DNA of 64,000 nt from Chitinophaga pinensis DSM 2588 (GTDB lineage: Bacteria > Bacteroidota > Bacteroidia > Chitinophagales > Chitinophagaceae), in the NCBI RefSeq assembly GCF_000024005.1, contig NC_013132.1, positions 124,001 through 188,000 on the forward strand, written 5' to 3'. Position numbers and translations under genes: made by a program. How positions within the stretch are numbered: the first letter of the stretch is position 1; every line of letters starts with the position of its first letter. The notes under the pieces were generated by a model, which saw only the letters and a program-made list of their open reading frames with translations, searched no databases and was not told the DNA's origin. This document shows positions 7,858 through 16,840 of the stretch, piece by piece.

Positions 7858-10281
7858 ATGAGCAGCACCGCAAATGAGCAGACATCCCTTCATCAGCATG
7901 ACGAACAGCATGAACGTTCCGGAGACGCAATCCGGTTGGAGGCACTACTACAACAGCAGACGGATGTAATGGAAATGCTGTCGGCAGGCATCCCCTTGCA
8001 GGATATACTTACACAGATCATTACCTGGATACAACAAACTGACCAGGAAATAATCGCCAGCATTTCATTGGCTGGTCAGGCATCCACACATATGGGTACA
8101 GCCTGCTGCACCACTCCGCTGACAGGAAAACAAGGAAATGCCCTTGGAAGTTTTGAAATCAGCTATAAATCCGGAAGACAACCGACTCCCGCAGAACTGC
8201 ATTTCATTCGCCTGGTCGCCCGCACCATTGTGATGGCGATCGAACATTCGCAGCAAAGCGTACCAACTGTAACACAAACCGCCAATGCGCGGCCTGCCAC
8301 ACCCGAATCTGCTGCTGAAAGGGAAAACTTCTATCAGCTGCTCATGGACACACCGGCAGTTATTGCCGTACTCAGCGGTCCGCAACATGTATACATGCTG
8401 GCGAATAAGCTGTATATGGAAACGATCGGGATCGATCGTAATATCGTAGGTAAACCGATCCGGGAAGCCCTCCCCGAACTGGCAGATCAGGGGATCTTTG
8501 AACTACTGGACGACGTATACCGCACAGGACAACCATTCATCGGTCACGAAATAGAAGTAGGTCTCGACCGTAAAGGCACCGGTGAAAGGGAACCCGTATT
8601 TTTCAACTTTATTTACCAGCCTATCCGCGACGCGGAAGGAAAGGTGATACAGATACTCGTACACGCCATCGATGTTACGCCTTCTGTCATGCAGCGCAGA
8701 AAGGCAGAACAAAGCGAACAACAATTCAAAAGTTTCGTCGCCCATTCCCCGACACCTATTGGTATATACGTAGGGAAAGAACTACGGATCCAGACTGTCA
8801 ACGATGCCATCCTGCAAGCCTGGGAAAAAGACGCTTCCGTGGTCGGTAAAACCTTCCGTGAAGCAATCCCCGAATTGGAAGGACAGCCATTCTTCGACAT
8901 CCTGGACAGGGTTTATGACACCGGCGAAACATACGAAGCCGTAGAGGAAAAGGTCATGCTGATGCGGGACGGCATACTATCGCCTACCTATTACAACTTC
9001 ACCTATAAGGCGCTCCGGGATGAACAGGGAGAAATCTATGCGGTTATGAATACCGCTATGGAAGTAACCGAACAGGTCAAAGCACGGCAAAAACTGGCGG
9101 AAGCAGAAGAGAACCTGCGGAATGCTATTGAAGTAGCAAAACTGGGTGACTGGAAAATAAATCTGCAGACCGGGGAAGTCGTCCTCGCTGATCGCATACA
9201 GCAATGGTTTGGCGCCTCACCTGGTGAAACCATCACTATTGAAGAAGCCACTGCCTGCATCACCGACCCTTCTATTCTGACCAACGCCCTTGAACGTGCG
9301 TTACAACCTGGCGCTGACAGGATGATCAATGTCGACTATGAAGTCACGAACTTCAGAACAGGTGAAAAACGGGTCATGCATACCTCCGGAAAAGTCTTCC
9401 TGGACGATATCAGCCAACCCTATATGATCATTGGGATCACCCAGGACGTCACCGAACAGCGGCAACGGCAACAGGAACTGGAAAGACTGGTCAATGAAAG
9501 AACCCGTGCACTCAGCATCGCCAATATCGAACTGAAAGAAGCGAATAAGACCCTGGAAAGAGTCAATAACAACCTGGAACAATATGCCTACGTGACCAGT
9601 CATGACCTCCAGGAACCACTGAGAAAAATCAAAATATTCTCCGACATCCTGCAGAATAGAACGGATCATACAGCAGATATCTTCACCCGCAAATACCTGA
9701 ATAAAATTGACGCGTCCGTCAACAGAATGATGGCACTCATCAATGACCTGCTGAATTTCTCCCGACTGGATAAAGCCGAAAATACCTTTGTCCCCACTGA
9801 TCTCAACCTTATCATAGAAGATGTAAAAGAAGATTTTGAACTTGCTATTAAAGAAAAAAAGGTAATTTTGAATGTCTCGCCCCTGCAGCAGATAGCTGCC
9901 GTACCTCTACAAATACGGCAACTCTTTTTTAACCTTGTTGGTAACGCTATCAAATTTTCCCGGCAGGACCTTACTCCAATCGTCAATATCAGCGGCCGCT
10001 CCGTACCCGCAACAGAAATTTCCACGCATCCACAGTTGAATCCATCATGGAAGTGGTATGAAATCATCGTGAGCGACAATGGTATCGGCTTCGAACAACG
10101 TTATGCAGAGAAGATCTTTACCATCTTTCAACGACTACATACCCGCGACGTCTACTCCGGTACCGGCATAGGTCTCGCTCTTTGCGAAAAAGTGGTCAGC
10201 AACCACCACGGAAAGATCTATGCCAAAGGAATAGTCAATGAAGGCGCCAGCTTCCACATCCTTATTCCTATCACGCGATAG
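7858..10281 (+). CDS. GAF/PAS multi-sensor histidine kinase
   Basis: From the ATG at 7858 the product is 807 aa and cytoplasmic, with no clear membrane span. A TTG at 7768 would add 30 poorly conserved residues; a TATCTTTA element just upstream of 7858 favours the later start. Domains in order are a GAF-like domain (about 22-130), two PAS domains of nearly the same pattern (YMLANKLYMETIG... and IQTVNDAILQAWE...), a third PAS (AIEVAKLGDW...), a coiled-coil, HisKA with H582 in VTSHDLQEPLR, and HATPase_c with N box NLVGNAIKFS, SDNGIGFE and GTGIGLAL. It resembles light- or redox-type bacteriophytochrome-like kinases, but no chromophore Cys is obvious. No response regulator is adjacent, so the partner is unknown. 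Confidence 0.9.
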   Translation: MSSTANEQTSLHQHDEQHERSGDAIRLEALLQQQTDVMEMLSAGIPLQDILTQIITWIQQTDQEIIASISLAGQASTHMGTACCTTPLTGKQGNALGSFEISYKSGRQPTPAELHFIRLVARTIVMAIEHSQQSVPTVTQTANARPATPESAAERENFYQLLMDTPAVIAVLSGPQHVYMLANKLYMETIGIDRNIVGKPIREALPELADQGIFELLDDVYRTGQPFIGHEIEVGLDRKGTGEREPVFFNFIYQPIRDAEGKVIQILVHAIDVTPSVMQRRKAEQSEQQFKSFVAHSPTPIGIYVGKELRIQTVNDAILQAWEKDASVVGKTFREAIPELEGQPFFDILDRVYDTGETYEAVEEKVMLMRDGILSPTYYNFTYKALRDEQGEIYAVMNTAMEVTEQVKARQKLAEAEENLRNAIEVAKLGDWKINLQTGEVVLADRIQQWFGASPGETITIEEATACITDPSILTNALERALQPGADRMINVDYEVTNFRTGEKRVMHTSGKVFLDDISQPYMIIGITQDVTEQRQRQQELERLVNERTRALSIANIELKEANKTLERVNNNLEQYAYVTSHDLQEPLRKIKIFSDILQNRTDHTADIFTRKYLNKIDASVNRMMALINDLLNFSRLDKAENTFVPTDLNLIIEDVKEDFELAIKEKKVILNVSPLQQIAAVPLQIRQLFFNLVGNAIKFSRQDLTPIVNISGRSVPATEISTHPQLNPSWKWYEIIVSDNGIGFEQRYAEKIFTIFQRLHTRDVYSGTGIGLALCEKVVSNHHGKIYAKGIVNEGASFHILIPITR

Positions 10282-10286
10282 GGAAA

Positions 10287-10318
10287 TTGGGATTTCCCGA
10301 TATGTTTAAATAGCTTTG
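10287..10318 (+). promoter_or_regulatory. Bacteroidota sigma-70 type promoter of the MFS gene
   Basis: TAGCTTTG (10311-10318) matches the TAnnTTTG -7 consensus exactly, with a TTG at 10287-10289 as a -33 element, 21 bp upstream. The start codon follows 19 bp later. A small GGGAAAT/ATTTCCC hairpin at 10281-10298 overlaps it and may end the kinase transcript. Confidence 0.6.
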
Positions 10319-10337
10319 CACTCTCAAATACTGATTA

Positions 10338-11579
10338 ATGGAAACAACAATGCCAGCCCGGCAGTATTGGTCCCTGATTTTAATCCTGGGAACCATGACC
10401 GCATTAGGGCCATTTTCAATAGATATGTATCTGTCCGGATACCAGGCCATCGCAGAAGACCTGCATGTCCCTACAGAACGCATCGGGTTATCACTCGCCA
10501 GTTACTTTATCGGTATCTCTGCGGGACAATTACTATACGGCCCCTTACTGGATCGTTTTGGCAGAAAGAAACCGCTTTATGCCGGACTGATCGTCTACCT
10601 GATCGCCTCTGCAGGATGTATTGCGGCAAGATCACTGGAGTCTTTTGTACTCCTGCGCTTTATTCAGGCCATCGGTAGCTGTGCGGCGGCTGTAGCCTCT
10701 GTTGCCATGGTACGCGACTTATTCCCGATAAAAGACAGTGCAAAAGTTTTCGCACTACTTATGTTAGTAGTAGGCGCCTCTCCTATGCTGGCTCCGACCA
10801 TTGGTGGCTATATTACAGCTGCCTGGAACTGGCAGGCTATCTTTATCGTATTGGGTGGGATGGGGTTACTGCTGATGATCGCCTGCTTTGCCTTTCTGCC
10901 TGAAAGCCATCAGCCGGATACTTCCATGTCACTGAAACCGGGTCCTATTATCAACGGATTCTGGGCCGTGATGCGGGAACCACAATTCTATACCTATGCA
11001 CTGACGGGTGCATTTGCATTCTCCGGCCTGTTTGTATATGTATCGTCTTCCCCCGTGGTATTCATGAATATCTTCCGTGTATCTGAAACACATTTCGGAT
11101 GGATCTTCGCGGGATTATCCGTTGGGTTTATCGGTTCCAGTCAGCTGAACAGTCTGACCTTACGCTATTTCCGCAGTGAACAGATCATCCGTATTGCACT
11201 GATAGGACAGGCACTGATCGGTATCGTTTTCTTTGCCGGCAGTTACCTGGGATGGTTCGGACTGACATCGACGATTATTATGTTATTCCTCTATCTGAGC
11301 TGTCTGGGATTTGCCAATCCGAATGCGTCTGCACTGAGTATCGCACCGTTTAAGAAAAATGCAGGTACCGCAGCGGCACTGATGGGCGCATTACAGATGG
11401 GTATCGGCGGACTGGCTTCCACCGTGGCCAGTTTGTTCCATGCAACATCTCCTGTTCCTATGACCATGCTGATGGCAGCAACAGCACTGATATCAGTTGC
11501 TATATTGTTCCTGGGAGGATTACGTATTACCAATCCCGTTTTCCTGCATGATGGCGGCGATACGGTAGTACTCCACTAA
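10338..11579 (+). CDS. Bcr/CflA family multidrug efflux transporter (MFS)
   Basis: The 413-aa inner-membrane protein has 12 predicted helices. The Bcr/CflA signatures are LGPFSIDMYLSGY in helix 1, the LLYGPLLDRFGRKKPL loop between helices 2 and 3, and RFIQAIGSCAAAVASVAMVRDLF in helix 4. The family exports bicyclomycin, chloramphenicol and other small molecules by proton antiport; the natural substrate here is unknown. It starts at ATG 10338 behind a good promoter and ends before a strong terminator, so it is a single-gene unit. Confidence 0.93.
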   Translation: METTMPARQYWSLILILGTMTALGPFSIDMYLSGYQAIAEDLHVPTERIGLSLASYFIGISAGQLLYGPLLDRFGRKKPLYAGLIVYLIASAGCIAARSLESFVLLRFIQAIGSCAAAVASVAMVRDLFPIKDSAKVFALLMLVVGASPMLAPTIGGYITAAWNWQAIFIVLGGMGLLLMIACFAFLPESHQPDTSMSLKPGPIINGFWAVMREPQFYTYALTGAFAFSGLFVYVSSSPVVFMNIFRVSETHFGWIFAGLSVGFIGSSQLNSLTLRYFRSEQIIRIALIGQALIGIVFFAGSYLGWFGLTSTIIMLFLYLSCLGFANPNASALSIAPFKKNAGTAAALMGALQMGIGGLASTVASLFHATSPVPMTMLMAATALISVAILFLGGLRITNPVFLHDGGDTVVLH

Positions 11580-11611
11580 AAGAACTGTACATAAAAAATA
11601 TGACTATACAT

Positions 11612-11643
11612 GAACGGCCATGATCATATGGCCGTTCTTTTTT
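11612..11643 (+). terminator. Rho-independent terminator after the MFS gene
   Basis: Arms GAACGGCCAT (11612-11621) and ATGGCCGTTC (11628-11637) are followed by a run of T. It lies 32 bp after the MFS stop codon and just before the next start. Confidence 0.8.
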
Positions 11644-11667
11644 ATCTTAGCCCCAGCCATATATCCT

Positions 11668-12420
11668 ATGAAAAAGTTTATCATATTCCTGCTTGTCATA
11701 TTCAGCTTTCAGTGTAACCGTCACTCTGCCAACAGGAACTTCGACCTGAAAATCAATGTTGATGCCGGTACTTATAAATACACCAGCCATCCGGTTACGG
11801 AAGAAGAATTTCATGTCCTGAAGCAGAATATTGCCAAAAGCTGGGACCAGGAACTGATCAGATCCGGCAGTCCTATTTCCGAGGGGGAAAAAGAAATCGC
11901 CAACCTGATGCCTGCCAGGTATAACATACAGGAATATATCAGGATTGTGAATGAAATGGAAACCTTCCGGAAAGAACTGGTACCACCGGGCGATTACCTG
12001 AAAAAGACAGCTCCAACCCAGGAAATAGCTATCCTGGAATATAACAAGGTATTTGCACCATTACTGAATGAGTGTGCCGGTGAGCCAGTAAACTACAGCG
12101 ATCTGATTATGACATCCATGAAGGACATACTGGCGGATAATCATCTTAAACTGGAAGTCTGCTATGGATTCAAACAACTATCCACATTTGAGATCAAGTA
12201 CACGATCTATGCTAAACTGAACAACATGCTGCATACCATTACCTTTTCCAATACGAAAGGATGTATGCCCGATAATCACGCCATTTACCTGCTGCTGAAT
12301 AAGGTGCTGATGAGTACTGAAATGAAGGAAAGGCTGGTCAAATATGAAGATCATAACAGCCTGGTATTTGTGCAACCGGCCCGTTATGAACGCCTGGGCA
12401 GACGACTTGCCCAACCATAA
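11668..12420 (+). CDS. putative lipoprotein of unknown function
   Basis: From the ATG at 11668 the protein has 250 aa. It begins MKKFIIFLLVIFSFQC, a short signal peptide with a lipobox-like SFQC, so Cys16 may be lipidated. The mature part is mixed alpha/beta, hydrophilic and without metal-binding or catalytic motifs that I recognise. An earlier in-frame ATG at 11620 lies inside the upstream terminator and is rejected. The gene precedes the ATP-grasp gene in the same direction, 68 bp apart. It is a real gene by codon use and signal peptide; the function is unknown. Confidence 0.75.
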   Translation: MKKFIIFLLVIFSFQCNRHSANRNFDLKINVDAGTYKYTSHPVTEEEFHVLKQNIAKSWDQELIRSGSPISEGEKEIANLMPARYNIQEYIRIVNEMETFRKELVPPGDYLKKTAPTQEIAILEYNKVFAPLLNECAGEPVNYSDLIMTSMKDILADNHLKLEVCYGFKQLSTFEIKYTIYAKLNNMLHTITFSNTKGCMPDNHAIYLLLNKVLMSTEMKERLVKYEDHNSLVFVQPARYERLGRRLAQP

Positions 12421-12488
12421 ATACCCGTACCTGCACTGCTGTGAGGAGATTGTATTTTTCTTTACATTCACGTTTTAAACAGTTGACC

Positions 12489-13550
12489 ATGTCAGTAACC
12501 GGTACCCCAGTCGCACTGCTCTATCAGGCGCAGCAACCACCAGCCAGGAACGGCATTTTGAAACCTATGAAGCCCGGAGGTTATTCAGACAGCGGAGCGG
12601 ATATTGCCTATGCACTGCGTGAAAAACAAGTACCGGTCAGCACTCCTGTGATCCATCCCCAGCTGATGATCGACCTTGACTGGGTATTTCCCGATACGGA
12701 GGCGGGTATACTCCATGCACTCTCAAAAGGCGCCCAGGTATTATGGCTGAATACCATCCTGTATAACGGCCATCCGGTAGAAGCATTTCTGAAAAAAGGA
12801 ATCGCCGCTGTCGGACAATTACCCCGCAATACTGATCTTTACGATGACAAATGGACCACCAATAAACTCCTGCAAAAAAACAACCTCCCCATTCCACCAG
12901 CCATCCTGATCAACAAAGACAATCTGCACGATTACCAGCTGCATTTTTCCTTTCCGGCAGTAGCGAAACCTATCCGTGGCAGAGGCAGTGACGGCGTGCA
13001 GGTCGTAGATACAGCAGACGGGCTGCATAAGGTACTTAAAGAGATGTTTGCGGAAGATAAATACGGTACCGCCGTATACGTAGAAAAGTTCCTTCCTGGC
13101 AGAGAAGTGACCATTACAGTCATGCCACCAGGTAAATATATGATCAGAGATATCTGTCAGGAAAAGATCAATTACTGGAGTTTACCACCGGTAGAACGTT
13201 TCAATCACGAGGATGGCGTAGCACCTTATAATGGCACTGTCGCTGTTGTCAACAACAGCAAGGTACTGGACGATGCACAGCTGCAATCGCCTGCTATCAT
13301 CACCTTATGTAAACAATGTGAATCTGCTGCGGCATTAGTCGGAGCAAAGGCTCCTGTGAGAATTGACTGCCGCCAGGATGAACAGGGACGTTATTTCCTG
13401 TTTGACCTGAATATGAAACCTAATATGACCGGCGCTTCCCGTCCGCATAGGATGGACCAGGATAGCCTGTCAGCATTGGCAGCCCGTAAGATAGGCTGGA
13501 CCTTTGCCGATCTGCTGGAAAATATGCTACGCCAGCAATGGCGGATGTAG
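12489..13550 (+). CDS. ATP-grasp protein of the D-alanine-D-alanine ligase type
   Basis: The 353-aa protein (ATG 12489; a GTG at 12441 is possible but weaker) shows the ATP-grasp fold. A substrate-binding N-terminal part ends near KGIAAVGQLP. The ATP lobe contains the FPAVAKPIRGRGSDGV loop and VYVEKFLPGREVTITV, and the metal site is near DLNMKPNMTGASRP. Ddl-like enzymes join an amine to a carboxylate through an acyl phosphate. Here the N-P-NMTG ending fits a ligase of the D-Ala-D-Ala or biotin-carboxylase-like group rather than canonical Ddl, which it resembles only partly. The substrate is unknown. It is not beside mur genes, so a peptidoglycan role is not supported by context. Confidence 0.82.
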   Translation: MSVTGTPVALLYQAQQPPARNGILKPMKPGGYSDSGADIAYALREKQVPVSTPVIHPQLMIDLDWVFPDTEAGILHALSKGAQVLWLNTILYNGHPVEAFLKKGIAAVGQLPRNTDLYDDKWTTNKLLQKNNLPIPPAILINKDNLHDYQLHFSFPAVAKPIRGRGSDGVQVVDTADGLHKVLKEMFAEDKYGTAVYVEKFLPGREVTITVMPPGKYMIRDICQEKINYWSLPPVERFNHEDGVAPYNGTVAVVNNSKVLDDAQLQSPAIITLCKQCESAAALVGAKAPVRIDCRQDEQGRYFLFDLNMKPNMTGASRPHRMDQDSLSALAARKIGWTFADLLENMLRQQWRM

Positions 13551-13551
13551 T

Positions 13552-13908
13552 TTAACGGACGGCACTCATTAAAGGCTGTTCCTGTGACATGTTGACCACG
13601 TTAGACGTACGTAATTTCCTGAATAAACTCACCAGATCCTGTAATGCCAGTTCCTTAATGTTTTTAAAACACTGTTCATGCGCCTCTCTGGTCGTTTCCA
13701 GTATATGATAATAGTTCCGCACATTACGAAAGGTCAGTAATAATAACTTGGAAGTCATTACATCCTTTTCACCCCGCTGATTTGCGAGATGCCTGGAAGT
13801 CAGCAAGGTACCGGTATTCATTAATACCAACCTCAATTCAAACAGACTACCGGTATTCTTATACTGTATAGTCTCCAATTGCGCTCTTATCTGTAGGAGT
13901 TCGTACAT
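13552..13908 (-). CDS. conserved hypothetical helical protein
   Basis: From the ATG at 13908 the product has 118 aa; a TTG ten codons upstream is the alternative start. It is almost fully helical and Leu- and Arg-rich, with no signal peptide and no known motif (segments such as LLLLTFRNVRNYYHILETTREAHEQ). It abuts the ATP-grasp gene on the opposite strand with one base between the stop codons. I do not recognise the family; the length and composition suggest a real small cytosolic protein. Confidence 0.6.
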   Translation of the reverse strand: MYELLQIRAQLETIQYKNTGSLFELRLVLMNTGTLLTSRHLANQRGEKDVMTSKLLLLTFRNVRNYYHILETTREAHEQCFKNIKELALQDLVSLFRKLRTSNVVNMSQEQPLMSAVR

Positions 13909-14075
13909 ACTATATATATCGGATAAAAGTAATTTCAAATATTACACCAATCCACAGACATGTACGATTCTTTAAAATAAAAGATATAAAAAGTCAAACA
14001 ATGGTTAAAATAACATCACCACGAGCGAACCCTTCTTTGCAACAATTGTCGACAAACGACCACGCACCGGGGAGC

Positions 14076-14372
14076 CTATCTGATCTTCAACTTCTCCAGC
14101 ATTTCCTCACTCAGGGTATCTGCAGAGGGACCATAGGCAGTCACTAACACGCCTTTTACGCCATCCGCTGAAGCTATTGCATACACTGCCGCTTCATCAG
14201 AGGGATCCGTATCGCCTTCGTACCGATAAACATCTACAATATTGAATTCACTAAGTGCGATCTTATGCACTCCATTCACCAGGTAATTCCCTTCCAGGTT
14301 AAAATCAACCGTAAATCCCTGGCTTTTCAAGGCATTGATTGCATTAGCGACAGTGTCATAATGATGCTCCAT
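14076..14372 (-). CDS. small conserved Bacteroidota protein (often labelled 'phosphoribosylpyrophosphate synthetase')
   Basis: The 98-aa protein has the pattern AINALKSQGFTVDFNLEGN, then a VYRYEGDTDPSDEAAVYAI block and GVKGVLVTAYG. From memory this family is widespread in Bacteroidota and carries a PRPP synthetase label in many databases, but it is far too short for that enzyme (about 310 aa) and has no PRPP-binding motif, so the label is misleading. It is cytosolic, and the function is unknown. The stop of the membrane protein at 14400 lies 27 bp upstream on the same strand, so the two may be co-transcribed. Confidence 0.8.
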   Translation of the reverse strand: MEHHYDTVANAINALKSQGFTVDFNLEGNYLVNGVHKIALSEFNIVDVYRYEGDTDPSDEAAVYAIASADGVKGVLVTAYGPSADTLSEEMLEKLKIR

Positions 14373-14399
14373 AAACGTCTATTTTGAATGAGTGAAAAA

Positions 14400-14885
14400 C
14401 TAGTTTACTCTGCCGCGCCCTCGTTTCCAGTCAGCCCGTATTTTCTGCAGCTTTACCACATACGCTGACAACAATAACAGTTCAAGTCCCAGTGGCGCAA
14501 ACACATGTGCCGGACCAAAATAATTATAGATCATCACAAATAAACAGACCAGGATACCCACCCATCCATCTGCAAGACCTATATCTACCGCCCATTCCTT
14601 CTCTGCGAGCAGTCCGAAGGCAGCAATCCCTTTCAATATAAAAAGCATGGTAATCACTAACATGAGAAATGAAGTGCGATCAGCACTTTCCAATCCATAA
14701 AGGGCCACTCCCGGATCGCTGTCTGTCAGAAACATATATGGATAACTGAATACACCCAGGATACCGGTCACGACAAAAACCGCACTGAAAAACTTCAGCC
14801 ACCAGGTCAGCAATTCTTTTCTGCGGGGGATCATTAATTCTTCCAGATCATTCAACTGGTCAGCTATGATTGACTTGTCTTTCAT
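14400..14885 (-). CDS. four-helix membrane protein of unknown function
   Basis: The 161-aa protein has a charged cytoplasmic start (DQLNDLEELMIPRRKELL) and four hydrophobic segments at about 26-48, 72-92, 97-120 and 125-145, then a basic tail (KRGRGRVN). This topology is common among uncharacterised inner-membrane proteins of Bacteroidota. No conserved polar residue in the membrane suggests transport. It is followed by the small conserved protein at 14372. Confidence 0.7.
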   Translation of the reverse strand: MKDKSIIADQLNDLEELMIPRRKELLTWWLKFFSAVFVVTGILGVFSYPYMFLTDSDPGVALYGLESADRTSFLMLVITMLFILKGIAAFGLLAEKEWAVDIGLADGWVGILVCLFVMIYNYFGPAHVFAPLGLELLLLSAYVVKLQKIRADWKRGRGRVN

Positions 14886-15393
14886 TATCGGAGGGATTGT
14901 GGGTTATGTAGCAAATATACGAACTGCGTCCCTTCGGCCCTTACGAAAAAAAGGACCGTTCCTGGAGAGAAACGGCCATTAACAATCAAGCTCCACTGTA
15001 TGAATAAAAGGAAGGATATACGCTTTAATATCTTCAGCTTTTCACTTTTAGTTAGCAGTCCATAGTCGATAGACTATAGTTCATAGCAAAACACGGGTGT
15101 TTGTATGTCCTGTCTTTTAACTATGTCCGATTAAGCTTTTATTCGTTCTATGTGCGTTGTGCCACCTGAACTATTGCCTATCGTCTACAGACTGCTCCCT
15201 ATCCCCTATAAGCTAATAATTGCCGACTATCTTCACTTAAAACCTTGCAACTGTTTCTTCGACTATTCTGCTTATTTAATCCACGCTGTTGTTTCTTTTT
15301 ATTCGCTTGCTGATTCTGTTACAAATCTACTTACACAGCGCCCGAAAGTCAATTGCCTAATCAACTCTTCTGTTGTACTTTTTATGGAGAACT
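14886..15393. other. 508-bp intergenic region without a convincing gene
   Basis: No frame here has codon use or homology that I trust. It contains an imperfect hairpin with ACCGTT/AACGGC near 14950-14985. Around 15053-15090 there is a cluster of short degenerate repeats and inversions of CTATAG/CATAG type. A 99-aa plus-strand frame at 15150-15449 runs into the regulator gene and is rejected. Confidence 0.5.
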
Positions 15394-16839
15394 TTATAAT
15401 GTATGTCTTTTTACAATACCGAGTTTTTTCATCTTTGATGCCAGGGTAGATGGCGGCAGATTCAATAGCTCTGCGGCTCCGCCTGGACCGGATATCTTAT
15501 GATTACACTTTTTCAGTACAGTAAGTATGTGTTCCCTTTCTAATTCCACAATTGTTTTAATATCTGTTTCAGTAGACACAACGGTTGTTTCTTTCTTCAC
15601 ACTCACAGGCAGTATCACTTCTCTGATAATACTTTCGCGCGACAGTAATACACTTCTTTCAATGAGGTTCTGTAATTCACGCACATTACCCGGCCAGGCA
15701 TAATCCATCAGCTGTCTTAATGCAGCAGGCGCTATATCTGATACTCCTTTACCTGTTGCTGATGCGTATAAGCGTATGAAGTGAGCAATCAGCAAAGGAA
15801 TATCATCTCTGCGCTCGCGCAATGCAGACAGCATGATAGGGAACACGTGTAACCGGTAATAGAGATCCAGGCGGAAACGTCCTTCTGCAATCTCCTTTTC
15901 CAGATTACGGTTAGTTGCGGCAATGATGCGTACGTTCACCTTTATAGGCCCGTTACCGCCTATTCTTTCTATTTCTTTTTCCTGTAATACACGCAGTAAT
16001 TTCACCTGCAGATCAGCCGGCATATCGCCTATTTCATCCAGGAAAATAGTACCGCCATCAGCACGTTCAAACTTACCGATCCTCTTTTCCAGCGCACCGG
16101 TAAAGGCCCCTTTTTCATGTCCGAATAACTCTGATTCTATCAGGTGTGTAGGCAATGCCGCACAGTTTACCTTGACGAATGGTTTGGCTTTACGGGGAGA
16201 GAGGTGATGAATACAATTTGCCACACCTTCCTTACCTGTGCCTGTTTCTCCCAATACCAATACTGAAGTATCCAGCGGCGCCACCTGACGGATCAGTTCA
16301 AACACACGCTGCATAGGAATACTGCTGCCAATAATGCCCTCAAAATTAGGAATAGGAGGCACTACTTCCTTCTTTACTTCCGGTACCGGCGCCTGCTGTA
16401 CAGGTAATGCAGGTAACCGCAGATCATCGGACTGTGATACAATGCCTGGTTTTACCTTTAAAACACGATGATGTTCATAGCGGTAACGGGCAATGTCCAG
16501 CGTTACCAGCAGGTCTTTTTCCCTGAATGGTTTCACAATAAAGCCATAAGGCTGGGTCACCTTTGCAGCTTCCAGCACCTGTCTGTTGCAGTTAGCGGAC
16601 AGATACACAAAAGGTATGTTATGTTTATTCAGTTCAACCGCCAGGTCAATGCCTGTCTGGTCGCCCTTCAGATAGATATCCAGTAATACGAGATCAGGTC
16701 TTTCCACGTCGATAATCTCCAGTGCTCTGTGTACAGAGCGGGCGACGCCTGATACCTTATATCCCGCTCTTTCCAGCGTTAATCGTATATCACCTGCTAC
16801 AATCAGTTCGTCCTCTACGATCATGATTTTTTCTTCCAT
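15394..16839 (-). CDS. sigma-54-dependent response regulator (NtrC family)
   Basis: This 481-aa transcription activator has three parts. A receiver domain with phospho-acceptor D54 (LVLLDIYL) and K103 covers residues 1-120. A proline-rich linker follows. The AAA+ sigma-54 interaction domain has Walker A GETGTGKE (197-204), GAFTGA (244-249) and Walker B GGTIFLDEI (262-270). The C-terminus (about 435-480) is a Fis-type HTH. Such proteins remodel sigma-54 RNA polymerase at -24/-12 promoters after phosphorylation. The upstream kinase stop lies one base before this start, so the two are translationally coupled and almost certainly a pair; the two other kinases upstream may feed the same regulator. 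Target genes are unknown. Confidence 0.95.
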   Translation of the reverse strand: MEEKIMIVEDELIVAGDIRLTLERAGYKVSGVARSVHRALEIIDVERPDLVLLDIYLKGDQTGIDLAVELNKHNIPFVYLSANCNRQVLEAAKVTQPYGFIVKPFREKDLLVTLDIARYRYEHHRVLKVKPGIVSQSDDLRLPALPVQQAPVPEVKKEVVPPIPNFEGIIGSSIPMQRVFELIRQVAPLDTSVLVLGETGTGKEGVANCIHHLSPRKAKPFVKVNCAALPTHLIESELFGHEKGAFTGALEKRIGKFERADGGTIFLDEIGDMPADLQVKLLRVLQEKEIERIGGNGPIKVNVRIIAATNRNLEKEIAEGRFRLDLYYRLHVFPIMLSALRERRDDIPLLIAHFIRLYASATGKGVSDIAPAALRQLMDYAWPGNVRELQNLIERSVLLSRESIIREVILPVSVKKETTVVSTETDIKTIVELEREHILTVLKKCNHKISGPGGAAELLNLPPSTLASKMKKLGIVKRHTL

Positions 16840-16840
16840 A

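Noticed and set aside
15150..15449. 99-aa plus-strand frame
   Set aside because: Overlaps the end of the response regulator and has no recognisable composition.
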